Notes: generated from the sequence alone by a model not told the origin. DNA of 64,000 nt from Pelethousia sp034928145 (GCA_034928145.1 JAYFPE010000015.1:1-64000), one strand, 5' to 3'. Numbered from the stretch's first letter, positions 16,539-26,299 are shown. Translations and numbers: made by a program.

Positions 16539-17389
16539 CAGCTTTCCACCTCCTTGGAGCGCGTGAGCCAAAGCTGCACCAGCGCGATCACCACCACCAG
16601 CAGGAAGAAGAGCATCGCCTTGGCTTGGCCCAGGCCCTTCCATTGCGCACCTGCTCTGGCGTAAAAGGTATTGTAGATATTCAGCGCCAGCATTTCCGAG
16701 GCGTGCGCAGGCTCGCCGCCTGTGAGCGAAAGGTTTTGATCGAAGAGCTTGAAGGAATTGGTGATCGTAAGGAAGGTGCAAATGGTGATGGAAGGCATGA
16801 CCATGGGGATCTTGACCTTCCACAGCGTGCTCCAGGCGCCCGCGCCGTCGATCTTGGCGGCCTCAAGAAGCTCGCCCGGCACGTTTTGCAGCCCCGCGAT
16901 GTAGATAATCATCATATAGCCGATCTGCTGCCAGCACATCAGCATGACAAGGCCCCAAAAGCCGTAGGTCGCATTCAGCGAGAGCAGCGGTTTTTCCATC
17001 AGCATCAGGAGCGCGTTTAAGAGGATCTGCCAGATATAACCCAGCACGATGCCGCCGATAAGGTTGGGCATGAAGAAAACCGAGCGGAAGTAATTGGTGC
17101 CCCTAAGGCCGCGCGTGAGCAGCAGCGCTACGGAGAAGGCCAATACATTGATGAGGATGGTGGTGACCACGGTGAAAACCGCCGTAAAGCCAAAGGAGTG
17201 CAGGAAGGAAGCATCCGCAAAGAGGCGGGTATAATTGCCTAACCCCGTAAAGGTGGCGTCCTTTACGGTGGTGAAGCGGCAAAAGGAGAGGTAGATGCCC
17301 TCCGCAAAAGGCACCAGAAAGCCGATGATAAACGCGACCAGCGTTGGCAGCACGAAGATCGGCCAGTATTTTTCGATCGTTTTTGCCAT
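16538..17389 (-). CDS. Carbohydrate ABC transporter permease (MalF/CUT1 family)
   Basis: 283 residues with six membrane helices and the EAA loop PGELLEAAKIDGAGAWSTLW, then KIPMVMPSI. The N-terminus (YWPIFVLPTLVAFIIGFLVP) is typical of the MalF-like partner. GGGGGAAG precedes the start. A strong GC hairpin separates it from the binding-protein gene upstream. No MalK-type ATPase is encoded in this cluster, so a shared ATPase of the MsmK type, encoded elsewhere, is expected to energise it. Confidence 0.93.
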   Translation of the reverse strand: MAKTIEKYWPIFVLPTLVAFIIGFLVPFAEGIYLSFCRFTTVKDATFTGLGNYTRLFADASFLHSFGFTAVFTVVTTILINVLAFSVALLLTRGLRGTNYFRSVFFMPNLIGGIVLGYIWQILLNALLMLMEKPLLSLNATYGFWGLVMLMCWQQIGYMMIIYIAGLQNVPGELLEAAKIDGAGAWSTLWKVKIPMVMPSITICTFLTITNSFKLFDQNLSLTGGEPAHASEMLALNIYNTFYARAGAQWKGLGQAKAMLFFLLVVVIALVQLWLTRSKEVES

Positions 17390-17456
17390 ACGGCTTCCCC
17401 CGATTTCGTAAGATTTGTAAGAATGATAGCTTGTTTGGGAAGGGATGTTGTAAAGC

Positions 17457-17481
17457 GGGGCGGGCGCAGCACGCCCGCCCC
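17457..17481 (-). promoter_or_regulatory. Intercistronic GC-rich hairpin after the maltodextrin binding-protein gene
   Basis: GGGGCGGGCG (17457-17466) pairs perfectly with CGCCCGCCCC (17472-17481) around a 5-base loop. No T tract follows on the minus strand. It probably raises binding-protein mRNA over permease mRNA, as at 4591-4625. Confidence 0.7.
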
Positions 17482-17518
17482 TTTCATTTTAACTGCTTTG
17501 CAGCCTTACCGCAAGCGC

Positions 17519-18865
17519 TTAGCCATTGGTCAGAGCATATTCGGAAGCCCAGCCATCCACAAAGGCGGTGACCACGCCGGCCCATTCACCGGTGCCGGCG
17601 GCATAGGCGGTGAGCGCGGAGCCTACGCCGTTCTTCCACTCCTCGGAGGGCATGGTGGCGAAGCACCAGGCAACGGCGGTTTTGCCCTTGGCGATGTATT
17701 CATCGGCGACTTTGATTAGGGGGTTGGTTGAGGCTTTGGCGCTCTTGAAGGGGCACACGAAGCCCATCTCGTCCGCCAGGGAGGCGGTGCCGGTTTCGGA
17801 GGTCACGACCCAGTAGAGGAAGTCCAAAGTAGCTTGGATATTCTCCTCGGAGGCGTTCTTGTTGACGCACCAGTAGTTCTCGGAGCCGGTGCACAGGCCC
17901 TGCTCCTGCTCGCCCTCTGCGCCGATGTAGATGGGCAGCATATAGAGGTTTTCATCGCCCAGGGCGGATACGTCGTTGTAAGCCCAGGTACCGTTCTGAT
18001 AGAACACGGCCTGGCCATTCACAAATTCGGATACCGCGTCATTGCCGGTCTTGGCGGCCAGCTCTTTGGGCGCACAGGTGGCGTTGTTGATGTAAAGATC
18101 CCAAATCGCCTTGTAGTTATCGAGGAAGGTGCCCTTAACGGCGGCGGTGGAACCGATGTTATCCGCCTTATACTCATAGTAGATGGGAAGGTTGGCCAGG
18201 TGGGTCTTGAAACGCCAGTCGGAGGAGCCGTCCATACCTGCGGAGGTAAAGGCGGAGAAGCCAAGCTCCTTCTCGCGGGCGGTGATATCCTCGACCACGG
18301 CCTTTAGGGAGGCGAAATCCTTGATCTCGTCAAGGCTATGGCCTGCATCGGCCAAGAGCTTCGTGTTCACGATGATGCCGTAGGTCTCGATCACGTAGGC
18401 GATGCCGTATACTGCGCTGCCGTCGATCAGAGCGAAATCATCGCTAGTCAGCTCACCGTAGAGTGCGGAGGAGGAAAGATCGTAGCAGTAATCCTTCCAG
18501 TTCGCCAGGCCCACGGGGCCGTTCACCTGGAAGAGCGTGGGGGCCTCCGATTTGCCCATCTCGCTCATGAGGGTGGTTTCATAGGTGCCGGAAGCAGCGG
18601 TCACCACGGTTACGGGCACGCCGGTCTCCTCGGTATAGGCCTTGGCCAGCGCCTGCCACTGTTCATCCTGCTCGGGCTTGAAGTTGAGGTAATACACGGA
18701 GCCGGCCGCGGCAGGCTCCTCCGCAGGGGCTGCGGGAGCAGCAGGGGCAGCGGGGGCAGCGGGGGCTGCGGGGGCAGCAGCCGGTTCAGAGGGGGCCGTA
18801 GACTGGCAGCCGACGAGGCCGGCAACCATTACAAGCGCTAAAATAACAGCAAAGATCTTCTTCAT
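17519..18865 (-). CDS. Extracellular sugar-binding lipoprotein (MalE/CUT1 family)
   Basis: 448 residues. Lipoprotein signal peptide with lipobox GLVGC (cysteine 20), then a remarkable low-complexity linker of repeated Ala-Pro-Ala units (about residues 28-55), then a type I CUT1 binding domain (VYYLNFKPEQDEQWQALAKA, TGVPVTVVTA, MGKSEAPTLFQVNGP). It would deliver maltodextrins or similar oligosaccharides to the permeases downstream. AGGAGAG lies before the ATG. The malQ gene at the end of the operon supports an alpha-glucan substrate. Confidence 0.93.
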   Translation of the reverse strand: MKKIFAVILALVMVAGLVGCQSTAPSEPAAAPAAPAAPAAPAAPAAPAEEPAAAGSVYYLNFKPEQDEQWQALAKAYTEETGVPVTVVTAASGTYETTLMSEMGKSEAPTLFQVNGPVGLANWKDYCYDLSSSALYGELTSDDFALIDGSAVYGIAYVIETYGIIVNTKLLADAGHSLDEIKDFASLKAVVEDITAREKELGFSAFTSAGMDGSSDWRFKTHLANLPIYYEYKADNIGSTAAVKGTFLDNYKAIWDLYINNATCAPKELAAKTGNDAVSEFVNGQAVFYQNGTWAYNDVSALGDENLYMLPIYIGAEGEQEQGLCTGSENYWCVNKNASEENIQATLDFLYWVVTSETGTASLADEMGFVCPFKSAKASTNPLIKVADEYIAKGKTAVAWCFATMPSEEWKNGVGSALTAYAAGTGEWAGVVTAFVDGWASEYALTNG

Positions 18866-18888
18866 TTTCCTCTCTCCTTAATTAATAT

Positions 18889-18908
18889 TTGCGCATGGGA
18901 GCGCAAAG
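18889..18908 (-). promoter_or_regulatory. Small hairpin between the regulator and binding-protein genes
   Basis: TTTGCGC and GCGCAAA are separated by 6 bases, followed on the minus strand by an AT-rich stretch. It may be a weak terminator/attenuator or an operator; the role is not settled. Confidence 0.4.
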
Positions 18909-18919
18909 TGAAATCTTGG

Positions 18920-19936
18920 TTACAGCTGCCGCACGGAGCCGCCCTGCCGCAGGGAGGTGGGTAGCAGCACGTGGCCGTTGGGACCCTTTTTCTCGATCAG
19001 GCCGGCCAGGATCTCCACGCTCTTTATGGCCAGCGCCTCGGTAGGCTGGGACAGGGTGGTGAGGGTGGGCACGCAGTAGTTGGAAAACTCGATGCCGTCA
19101 ATGGCGATGATCGAAAGGTCGCCCGGTACCCGCAGCCCCGCGTCCACAGCGGCCTTCATGGCCGCCACCCCCATCAAATCCGAAATGGCAAAGAGCGCCG
19201 TGGGCCTGGCCTGCGCAATCAGCCTGGAAGCGGCCGCGTAGGCGTCCTCCATCTCGAAGCTGCCCGCGCATGCCACGAGCGAAGCGTCCAGAGCAAGGCC
19301 GGCATCTTGCAGCGCACGCACATAGCCTTCATATCGAAGTTGGCTGATGGAGCCGCCGCCGGTGTGCTCGATCAATGCGGCAATGCGCTTGTGGCCCTTT
19401 TGCAGCAGGTATTCCACGGCCTGCCGCGCGGCCTTTTTATCGTCGATTGCCACAGAGGAATAACTGCCCTCTTCCAGCGCGCCGAAGGCATTTGTGTAAG
19501 AGCAGCAGACGAAGGGTACCTTGATGGCGGCGATATCGTCCGCGCGGTAGTTAAATCTGCCGCCCAGGAAGATGATGCCCTTGAGCCGCTTTTCGCGCTC
19601 CAGAAGCGCCGCCGCCTTGAGTTCGTCGTCGCTGGTATCGATATGGTGGACGGACATTTCATAGCCGTGCTCGTTGAGCTCCGGCTCGATGATCTTGATG
19701 AGCCTGGCAAAGAAGGGGTTGCCGCGGCCACGGATGATAACGGCGATTATGTTGGATTTGCGGATAACCAGGTTCCTGGCGCTGTTGTTAGGCACATAGT
19801 GATTGGAGCCGATTACCTCGAGAACCTTGCGGCGGGCGCCCTCGCTGACGTCCACATGGTTGTTGAGCACGCGTGAAACCGTGCTCACGCTGGTGCCGCT
19901 TAAACGCGCGATATCCTTGATTGTAAGATGACCCAT
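18920..19936 (-). CDS. LacI-family transcriptional regulator of the maltodextrin operon
   Basis: 338 residues. The N-terminal HTH/hinge is TIKDIARLSGTSVSTVSRVL, then YVPNNSARNL, followed by a sugar-binding effector domain. It is the first gene before the binding protein (55-base gap) and is probably co-transcribed with it. An almost perfect palindrome centred on CCGG lies downstream of the -10 box of its own promoter (20011-20028), as expected for a MalR-type autoregulated repressor. Confidence 0.93.
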   Translation of the reverse strand: MGHLTIKDIARLSGTSVSTVSRVLNNHVDVSEGARRKVLEVIGSNHYVPNNSARNLVIRKSNIIAVIIRGRGNPFFARLIKIIEPELNEHGYEMSVHHIDTSDDELKAAALLEREKRLKGIIFLGGRFNYRADDIAAIKVPFVCCSYTNAFGALEEGSYSSVAIDDKKAARQAVEYLLQKGHKRIAALIEHTGGGSISQLRYEGYVRALQDAGLALDASLVACAGSFEMEDAYAAASRLIAQARPTALFAISDLMGVAAMKAAVDAGLRVPGDLSIIAIDGIEFSNYCVPTLTTLSQPTEALAIKSVEILAGLIEKKGPNGHVLLPTSLRQGGSVRQL

Positions 19937-20010
19937 AACGCCTCACTATGTGCCGGCCCGCAAACGAACTGCGTGAATTTTGAGCAAATTTGAATGGGAA
20001 TTTTTTTGGT

Positions 20011-20028
20011 AACGTTGCCGGTAACGTT
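20011..20028. promoter_or_regulatory. MalR-like operator
   Basis: AACGTTGCCGGTAACGTT is palindromic apart from one base pair around a central CCGG. It lies about 20 bases downstream of the -10 box, so binding would block transcription of the regulator/mal operon. Confidence 0.75.
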
Positions 20029-20047
20029 TCCAGTCCCGGCAAAACAA

Positions 20048-20077
20048 ATTATATCACAGCCACCCGAAAAAAGTCAA
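20048..20077 (-). promoter_or_regulatory. Promoter of the LacI/mal operon
   Basis: On the minus strand TTGACT (20072-20077) is followed after 18 bases by TATAAT (20048-20053). Confidence 0.8.
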
Positions 20078-20362
20078 TGGCGGAAAAGCACGAAAAGTGC
20101 GAAGCGACAAACTCACATATTGCATCGGTAAGGGGGATTCAGGCGCGGCGCAAAGTTTTTGTTGTTATTTGTATGAAAGTTTTGTAGTATTTAATATAAT
20201 AAGGCTATTTGATTGTTGTGAAAACGAGGGAGGGCGTAAGGCCGCTTCCGCGTATTTCATTTATTTACATAAAATATATTGGTCACTTACGCATGCATAC
20301 CGGCCCGATGCTGATCGAACGAGCACCAAGCAAATCCGTTTATGCGGAACAAGGGGGAGCGT

Positions 20363-22936
20363 ATGAGCGAAAACTACATGCAAAATGTAATGAATATTCT
20401 GCCGTTTGGCGTGGGTTATTTCAAGCTGCTTTTCGAGGGCGGCAGGGAGCCTGTGGATTATATGATCCTGGATATTAACCCCGCCTTTGAACGGCTTACG
20501 TGTTGGCGGCGGGAGGATCTGGTGAATAAGAAGACCACGGAATTCCTGGCCGGCCAGGAGGATGCAAGGTTATACTGGCTTACTTTTTTCACCAGCGCGA
20601 TGCATGCCAAACAAACGAGGGAAATGACCCAATGGGTGCCCGTGATCAAGCGCTATCTTACGATCTCGGTGATCCCCATAGACCGCATTTATTTTGCCGT
20701 CATCCTACGTGAAGCCGAGCAGGAAAAGACCGAGCCTTTGGCACGGGAGCTGGATGCCGGCCACCGCTTTGGCGTGTTGGACGCCGTTTTTAGCAGCACC
20801 ACCAACGCCGTGGCCCTTTTGGAGAACCGCGATGGTGAATACGTCTATGTGCGCACCAATGCCGTGCACCAGCGTACCGCGGGCGTGGCTAATGCCGAGG
20901 GTAAGGGGCTTGATGATATTTTCGGCAAAGGCAATAGCGAGGAGGCGTTTCGAATATACGATGGCTGCATCACCTCGGGCCAGCCGGCTAGCTATGAGCG
21001 TGTATTTGAGCGCGCGGACAGCCGGCAGATATGGCAAACGGAAGTGGTGCCGATCTTCAGCAAGCACGGCATCCGCTACCTTTTGCTGATCGCCAAGGAT
21101 ATTACGGAACACAAGCGGGTGCAGGAACAAAACGAGGATCTGAGCCGCCGCATGCAGGCCATGTTCAACCAGCACAGCGCCGTCCAGCTGATTTACGACC
21201 CGCATTCCGGGCATATCGTGGATGCGAACCCTTCCGCTTGCCGCTTTTACGGCTATACCAAGGAAGAACTTTGCAGCATGATGATCGGCAATATCAATGT
21301 TTTACCGCCCGATCAGCTGGAGCAGAATATCCAATCGGAGATCAGTGAGCGCAGCTACTATTTCACGGCCGTTCCTTACCGATTAAAAAGCGGGGAAACC
21401 AGGCTGTTCGATGTATACTCCTGCCCCCTTTACAGCGGGGACAAGCTGCTGATCCACTTCATCACCTTCGACGTAACGGACCGGGAGGCCTACCGTAGCG
21501 AGCTGATCCGGGAAAAAGATCTGCTCAAAACCACCCTGCGCTCGATCGGGGACGGCGTCGTCACCACGGATTGCCACGGCCTGATCACCAGCCTCAACAG
21601 CGCGGCGGAGGAACTGACGGGCTGGGATAGCGAGACGGCCGCGGGCAGGCGCTTCTCGGAGGTGTTCACCCTGCAAAAGGAAGGGACGAAGCTGCGGGTG
21701 GAAGATCCGGTGCAAAAGGTGCTGCAAACGGGCAGTATCATCGCCCTGGCCAATCACGCGGAGCTGGTCAATCGCAAAGGCAAAAAGATTCCCATCGCCG
21801 ATAGCGCCGCGCCCATCAAAAGCGAGGATGGCGCCTGCGTGGGCGTGGTAATGGTTTTTCGGGATGTGCGCCGCGAAAAACTGCATACTAAACAAATCGA
21901 GAACTTGAGCTACCACGATGCTTTGACCGGCCTTTATAACCGGCGCTATATGGAAAGGATCATGGCGGAGCTGCAATCGCCTGAGAACCTGCCGCTTTGC
22001 CTCATCATGGGGGATGTAAACGGCCTTAAGCTCACCAATGATGTATTTGGCCACAAGGCCGGGGATGCGTTGCTGTGCAGCGTGGCCAAGCTGCTAAAGA
22101 AGCATTGCAAACCGGGCGGTGTGGTCGCCCGCTGGGGCGGGGATGAATTCCTGGTTCTCATGCCCCGCACGAGCCTAAAGCGTGCGGAAGTGATCCTTCG
22201 TAAAATCAAGGAGGCCAAGGTTCCCATCCGGGACAGCAGCCTGAACTTAAGCCTTTCGCTGGGATGTGCCTGCAGGGAAACGATGGATGCAAACGTTGAG
22301 GCTGTCATGCGCGAGGCCGAGGATGCCATGTATCACCAAAAGCTGCTGGATGGCAAGAGTTACCGCAACGCCATTATCAATACGCTCTTGGTCACCTTAT
22401 ACGAAAAGAGCAACGAGACGGAAGAGCACTCCAAGCGCATCGAGCAGCATTGCCATGCCATCGGCAACGAGCTGATGCTTTCCTCCAAGGAGCTGAGCGA
22501 GCTATCCCTCTTGGCCCTGCTGCATGATATCGGCAAGGTCAGCATCAACCCCGATATTCTCACCAAACCGGGAACGCTCGCGGACGAGGAGTGGGACGAG
22601 CTTCGCCGCCACCCTGAAACGGGCTTTCGCATCGCCCAGGCTACGCCCGAGCTGGCCTCCGTAGCCGATCTGATCCTTGCCCACCATGAGCGCTGGGACG
22701 GCAGGGGCTACCCGCGCGGCCTGGAGGGTACGGACATCCCCCTCGCCTGCCGCATCCTTGCCGTGGCGGATGCCTTCGACGCCATGACGAACGACCGCGC
22801 CTACCGCAGTGCGATGAGCCGCGAGGAAGCCATCGATGAACTCGAACGAAACGCGGGCACGCAGTTTGACCCGGATATTGTGCCCCTTTATATCAAGCTA
22901 TTGCAAACGGAAAAGGAGCATGGAAACACCGAGTGA
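20363..22936 (+). CDS. PAS-GGDEF-HD-GYP c-di-GMP signalling protein
   Basis: About 857 residues, no membrane segment. Several PAS domains fill the first 530 residues (VMNILPFGVGYFKL, then AVQLIYDPHSGHIVDANPSA, then SIGDGVVTTDCHGLI). A GGDEF domain follows with an intact RWGGDEFLVLM motif near residue 590, then an HD-GYP domain with LLHDIGK (about 718) and HHERWDGRGYP (about 780). It may both make and degrade cyclic-di-GMP under PAS control. ATG 20363 is chosen because GGGGGAG lies just before it; ATG 20342 has no such site. Its stop overlaps the start of the next c-di-GMP gene. Confidence 0.92.
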   Translation: MSENYMQNVMNILPFGVGYFKLLFEGGREPVDYMILDINPAFERLTCWRREDLVNKKTTEFLAGQEDARLYWLTFFTSAMHAKQTREMTQWVPVIKRYLTISVIPIDRIYFAVILREAEQEKTEPLARELDAGHRFGVLDAVFSSTTNAVALLENRDGEYVYVRTNAVHQRTAGVANAEGKGLDDIFGKGNSEEAFRIYDGCITSGQPASYERVFERADSRQIWQTEVVPIFSKHGIRYLLLIAKDITEHKRVQEQNEDLSRRMQAMFNQHSAVQLIYDPHSGHIVDANPSACRFYGYTKEELCSMMIGNINVLPPDQLEQNIQSEISERSYYFTAVPYRLKSGETRLFDVYSCPLYSGDKLLIHFITFDVTDREAYRSELIREKDLLKTTLRSIGDGVVTTDCHGLITSLNSAAEELTGWDSETAAGRRFSEVFTLQKEGTKLRVEDPVQKVLQTGSIIALANHAELVNRKGKKIPIADSAAPIKSEDGACVGVVMVFRDVRREKLHTKQIENLSYHDALTGLYNRRYMERIMAELQSPENLPLCLIMGDVNGLKLTNDVFGHKAGDALLCSVAKLLKKHCKPGGVVARWGGDEFLVLMPRTSLKRAEVILRKIKEAKVPIRDSSLNLSLSLGCACRETMDANVEAVMREAEDAMYHQKLLDGKSYRNAIINTLLVTLYEKSNETEEHSKRIEQHCHAIGNELMLSSKELSELSLLALLHDIGKVSINPDILTKPGTLADEEWDELRRHPETGFRIAQATPELASVADLILAHHERWDGRGYPRGLEGTDIPLACRILAVADAFDAMTNDRAYRSAMSREEAIDELERNAGTQFDPDIVPLYIKLLQTEKEHGNTE

Positions 22937-24645
22937 TCAAAAGAACCCCGCGCCTACAAGCGGCGCTATCTGTTATTTGCATATTGGTGGTTTTAGGCGT
23001 GCCCGCGGCGGCCCGCGCCGCTGATTTCCTAACCCCGGAAGAAAAGGCGTATATTTCGCAGAGGGGCACGATTCAAGCGGTTTCTATAGATGGCGTGGCG
23101 CCGATCAGCTACCGGGAGGCCGATGGCAAGGCGGCGGGGATCGCTCGGCTCGTGTTTGATGAGATCGCGGGGATGACCGGCCTTCAATTTGAATACAAGC
23201 TATATGACTCTGTCGCCGAATCTATTAGCAGCAATTACGATGTTTTATTTCTATCCGAAAGGCGGTACGCGCCGCCGGATATAGTTTTGTCTACTCCCTA
23301 CTTAAAAAGCGAAACGATCATTTTCCTCAATTCTGCCCTGGATTCGGACCATCTGGCGGATAAGACCTTTGCCGCCGTTAACGGCAGCGCACTCCCGGAG
23401 GGCATCAGAGAAGAAAACGCGCTCTATTATGATACCCGGGAACAAACGTTGGACGCGGTGGAGCGCGGCGAGGCGGATTACGGCTATGGCAACGCCTATT
23501 CCGTTACCTTCTATACCCTGCACAACGGCTATAAAAACATCATCACCGTTCCCCAGACAAAGGAATTGCGCGAGTATTGCGCGGGCTTTCCGCAAGGGGA
23601 TGCGATGTTGGTATCGATCATCAACAAAGCGATCGTCAATATCAGCGAAAATAGAATGCAGCAGCTGGTTTTAGATGCCATGGTCTATGCGGATCGTGAG
23701 GTCAGCCTAACTATGGTCATGGATACCTACGGCGTGGAGATATTCGCCGTTGCGATCGTGATCATCGGCTTGCTTCTGTGCGGCATTGCCCTCTATGTGC
23801 GTGTCAACCGCAAGCTGCGCATGCAAAACAAGCGTTACGAACAGCTATCCTACCTTTCCAATGAATATTTATACGAATATATACCGGCCGAAGGCCACCT
23901 GCAATTATCCGAAAAGTGCGCCCGCCTTTGCGATACGCCCGAGGCGCAGGCGGCTTTGACATTAGCGATCAAAGGGATGCTGGCGAAGGTGGAGCGCGAC
24001 GGGCAAACGGAAACCATTACGCTGCACCTGGACGATACCGGGGAGAGCGTGTTCAAAGCGATCAACTCCCTGGTTTACGGCAACCATGGGCGGATCGATT
24101 CCATTATCGGCAAGCTGATCGATATTAGCGAGGAAGCGGCGGAAAAGGAGGAGCTGATCCAGCAATCCCAGGCGGATGGCTTGACGGGCCTTTATAACGC
24201 CGCCGCTACCCGCAAGTTCGTTTCCGAAAGCATGGAGCGGCGGGATGAACAAAAAGTAGACGCCTTCCTGATGATGGATTGCGATGGTTTTAAATCAATC
24301 AACGATACGTTTGGCCACCTTGTGGGCGATCAGATGCTCAAGCATGTTGGGAAATGCCTGATGTGCAGCTTTCGGAGCTCGGATATCATCGGCCGTGTGG
24401 GTGGGGACGAATTTGTGGCCTATATGAAAGATGTGCCGTCGGCTGACTTTGTTTTGCGCAAATGCCGCCAACTAAGGCGTTTGATCCGCACGACGGGAGG
24501 AAGCATCTCGCTTTCCATCAGCATCGGCATCGCTTTCGTCAAATCGGAAACAGCCTACGAGGATGTCTTCCGCATGGCGGACGAGGCGCTCTACCAGGCA
24601 AAAAAGAACGGCGGCAATCGGGTGGCGGTATATACGGGCCTTTGA
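22933..24645 (+). CDS. Membrane diguanylate cyclase with extracellular SBP_bac_3 sensor
   Basis: 570 residues. Signal peptide (to about residue 29, AARAAD), then a family-3 solute-binding domain (about 35-250: PISYREADGKAAGIARLVFDEI, then DVLFLSERR), a membrane helix (about 269-291), a PAS-like linker, and a GGDEF domain (DGLTGLYN near 415, GRVGGDEFVAYM near 489, both intact). An extracellular amino-acid-like ligand would control c-di-GMP synthesis. GTG 22933 overlaps the upstream stop (GTGA), so the two genes are translationally coupled. Confidence 0.9.
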   Translation: MIKRTPRLQAALSVICILVVLGVPAAARAADFLTPEEKAYISQRGTIQAVSIDGVAPISYREADGKAAGIARLVFDEIAGMTGLQFEYKLYDSVAESISSNYDVLFLSERRYAPPDIVLSTPYLKSETIIFLNSALDSDHLADKTFAAVNGSALPEGIREENALYYDTREQTLDAVERGEADYGYGNAYSVTFYTLHNGYKNIITVPQTKELREYCAGFPQGDAMLVSIINKAIVNISENRMQQLVLDAMVYADREVSLTMVMDTYGVEIFAVAIVIIGLLLCGIALYVRVNRKLRMQNKRYEQLSYLSNEYLYEYIPAEGHLQLSEKCARLCDTPEAQAALTLAIKGMLAKVERDGQTETITLHLDDTGESVFKAINSLVYGNHGRIDSIIGKLIDISEEAAEKEELIQQSQADGLTGLYNAAATRKFVSESMERRDEQKVDAFLMMDCDGFKSINDTFGHLVGDQMLKHVGKCLMCSFRSSDIIGRVGGDEFVAYMKDVPSADFVLRKCRQLRRLIRTTGGSISLSISIGIAFVKSETAYEDVFRMADEALYQAKKNGGNRVAVYTGL

Positions 24646-24785
24646 GGACCGCTTCGGCAACAAAGCTGCAATCCTGCCAATAAGGCATACACACTTCCTA
24701 AACGGATAGCTGGTAAAAATAAAATCCACCGGCATTTGCAGGGGGATTATTTTTATATCCAGTTTTTGTAGTCGGAGGATCTTTA

Positions 24786-24975
24786 ATGAAATTAAAGGGA
24801 AGACCGCTGAAGCAGAAAAGCGCAACTTCAAGCATTGTTTGATAACGCAAAGGCGGAAATCGGCAGTTTGTTAGCCCAAATTAAAAAAGTCTACAAGAGT
24901 AAAAACGGGGAGAACTTTGCCCTGGCGCTGTTCATTATGTATTTGTTATCCTGCTTTATTGGGACGGAGCATTAA
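24786..24975 (+). pseudogene. Decayed small membrane-protein gene
   Basis: GGAGG lies 6 bases before an ATG at 24786, but that frame stops after 18 codons. The reading can be restored only with two frame changes, after which a sensible peptide continues (ALFDNAKAEIGSLLAQIKK, then FALALFIMYLLSCFIGTE) with one hydrophobic segment and a stop at 24973-24975. I read this as a frameshifted small gene; no family is recognised. The remaining parts of 24646-25180 show nothing else identifiable. Confidence 0.4.
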
Positions 24976-25180
24976 AAGGGCGGCAGGCGCACCGATGCAG
25001 GTTGTCGCCCCTTACACAGGGGCGCAGATTGAAATAAAGATTTAATGCCAAGGAGATAGCTGTAATGATCTGCTTTATTGAGCAGGGGCAGGGCTTGGCA
25101 GAATAAGCGTTGCAGGCCACGGGAAGAAAGCTTGATAGAATTGGCAGGTTATGTATGCGCTGGGCCAATCTGGGTAAACT

Positions 25181-26299
25181 ATGCCCAAAAGTGCGAGGAG
25201 GGATAGCCCATTGCAAAGCAGCGTTACAAACCGCCAGATATTCTTCCTGCTGCTCCTCATACTAACCGCCTATACGGTCATCAGCATTCCAAAAGTGATT
25301 GCTCAGGGTATGGGAACGGGTGGGTGGCTCTCTTTGATGATCACGTCCCTCCTTTTCGCCGTGTTTGCCGCGATAATCGTTCGCCTGAACAGCGCTTTTC
25401 CAGGAATGACGCTGTTTGAATACAGCCAGCGCATTGTTGGAAAGACAATCTCCTATATCCTTGTGATTTGCTACATCGTCTATTTGTTTTTGTTTTCGAT
25501 TTATTTGAACTTACAATTGACGGCGGTATTACGGGCAGCCTTCTATCCTAAAACGCCGCAATGGGCGATGATCGTCATAAGCGTCATTGTATTCGGAACA
25601 ATCGTCCATCGAGGAGTCGTCAGTGTTGCCAGGTTTTTTGAAGTGATCGGCACAATTTTCGTGATCACTGCCGTTATCACCCACATCGTCATGCTTCTGC
25701 AAGGCGATATGCGGGAAGTTCAGCCCTTTTTCCGCTCCTCGAAACTACCGGACTATCTCCTTGGCATCAAAGACTGCTTGTTTGCATTTCTGGGCATTGA
25801 GCTACTTACGGTCTTCCCGTTCAACGGGCAAAACACGCGGCAATCCGTGAGGACCGCATTTTTAACCGTTCTTTTCGTCGGACTATTCTATGTTCTTGTG
25901 GTGGAAACCTGCATCATGATGCTGGGGATGAGCTCGGCGCAGAACTATAATTTCGCGCTAATCGAGGCGGTCAAGCAGATCGATAACCCGATTCTGGAGC
26001 GGTTTGACATTCTGTTCCTGACGGTGGGCTTTGCAGGCCTGGTGGCCGGTGTATGCGGCGTGTACCTTGCGCTGGTCGAATACGCCGCCCGGCTGATAAA
26101 AAAAGTCAGCCGACCCGCAATCGTGGTGGGCGTCGGTGCAATCATAACTGCCTTAAGCATCGCATCACAAGCGGTAAAGCCCGCTATGAAGGCGTTTGAA
26201 TCAGCACTGCCGATTGCGGGATTGATCTGTGCGTTTCTGATCCCGACAATTTTATTTTTGATAGCGAAGGTGAGAGGTCTTGTTCAAAAAAACCGGTAA
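25181..26299 (+). CDS. Spore germination permease-like protein, GerAB family
   Basis: 372 residues with about ten membrane helices across the whole protein (for example IFFLLLLILTAYTVISIPKV and ALSIASQAVKPAMK late), matching the GerAB/APC-type subunit of germinant receptors in the inner spore membrane, which binds the germinant. The start is uncertain: ATG 25181 has a weak site, and the true first residues may lie a few codons later near the GCGAGGAGGG at 25191-25201. It opens a gerB-gerC-gerA operon. Confidence 0.88.
   Translation: MPKSARRDSPLQSSVTNRQIFFLLLLILTAYTVISIPKVIAQGMGTGGWLSLMITSLLFAVFAAIIVRLNSAFPGMTLFEYSQRIVGKTISYILVICYIVYLFLFSIYLNLQLTAVLRAAFYPKTPQWAMIVISVIVFGTIVHRGVVSVARFFEVIGTIFVITAVITHIVMLLQGDMREVQPFFRSSKLPDYLLGIKDCLFAFLGIELLTVFPFNGQNTRQSVRTAFLTVLFVGLFYVLVVETCIMMLGMSSAQNYNFALIEAVKQIDNPILERFDILFLTVGFAGLVAGVCGVYLALVEYAARLIKKVSRPAIVVGVGAIITALSIASQAVKPAMKAFESALPIAGLICAFLIPTILFLIAKVRGLVQKNR

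Noticed and set aside
16539..16823. N-terminal extension of the MalG-like permease
   Set aside because: It overlaps the MalF-like gene and reads as a basic shadow peptide; the ATG at 16538 has a strong ribosome site.
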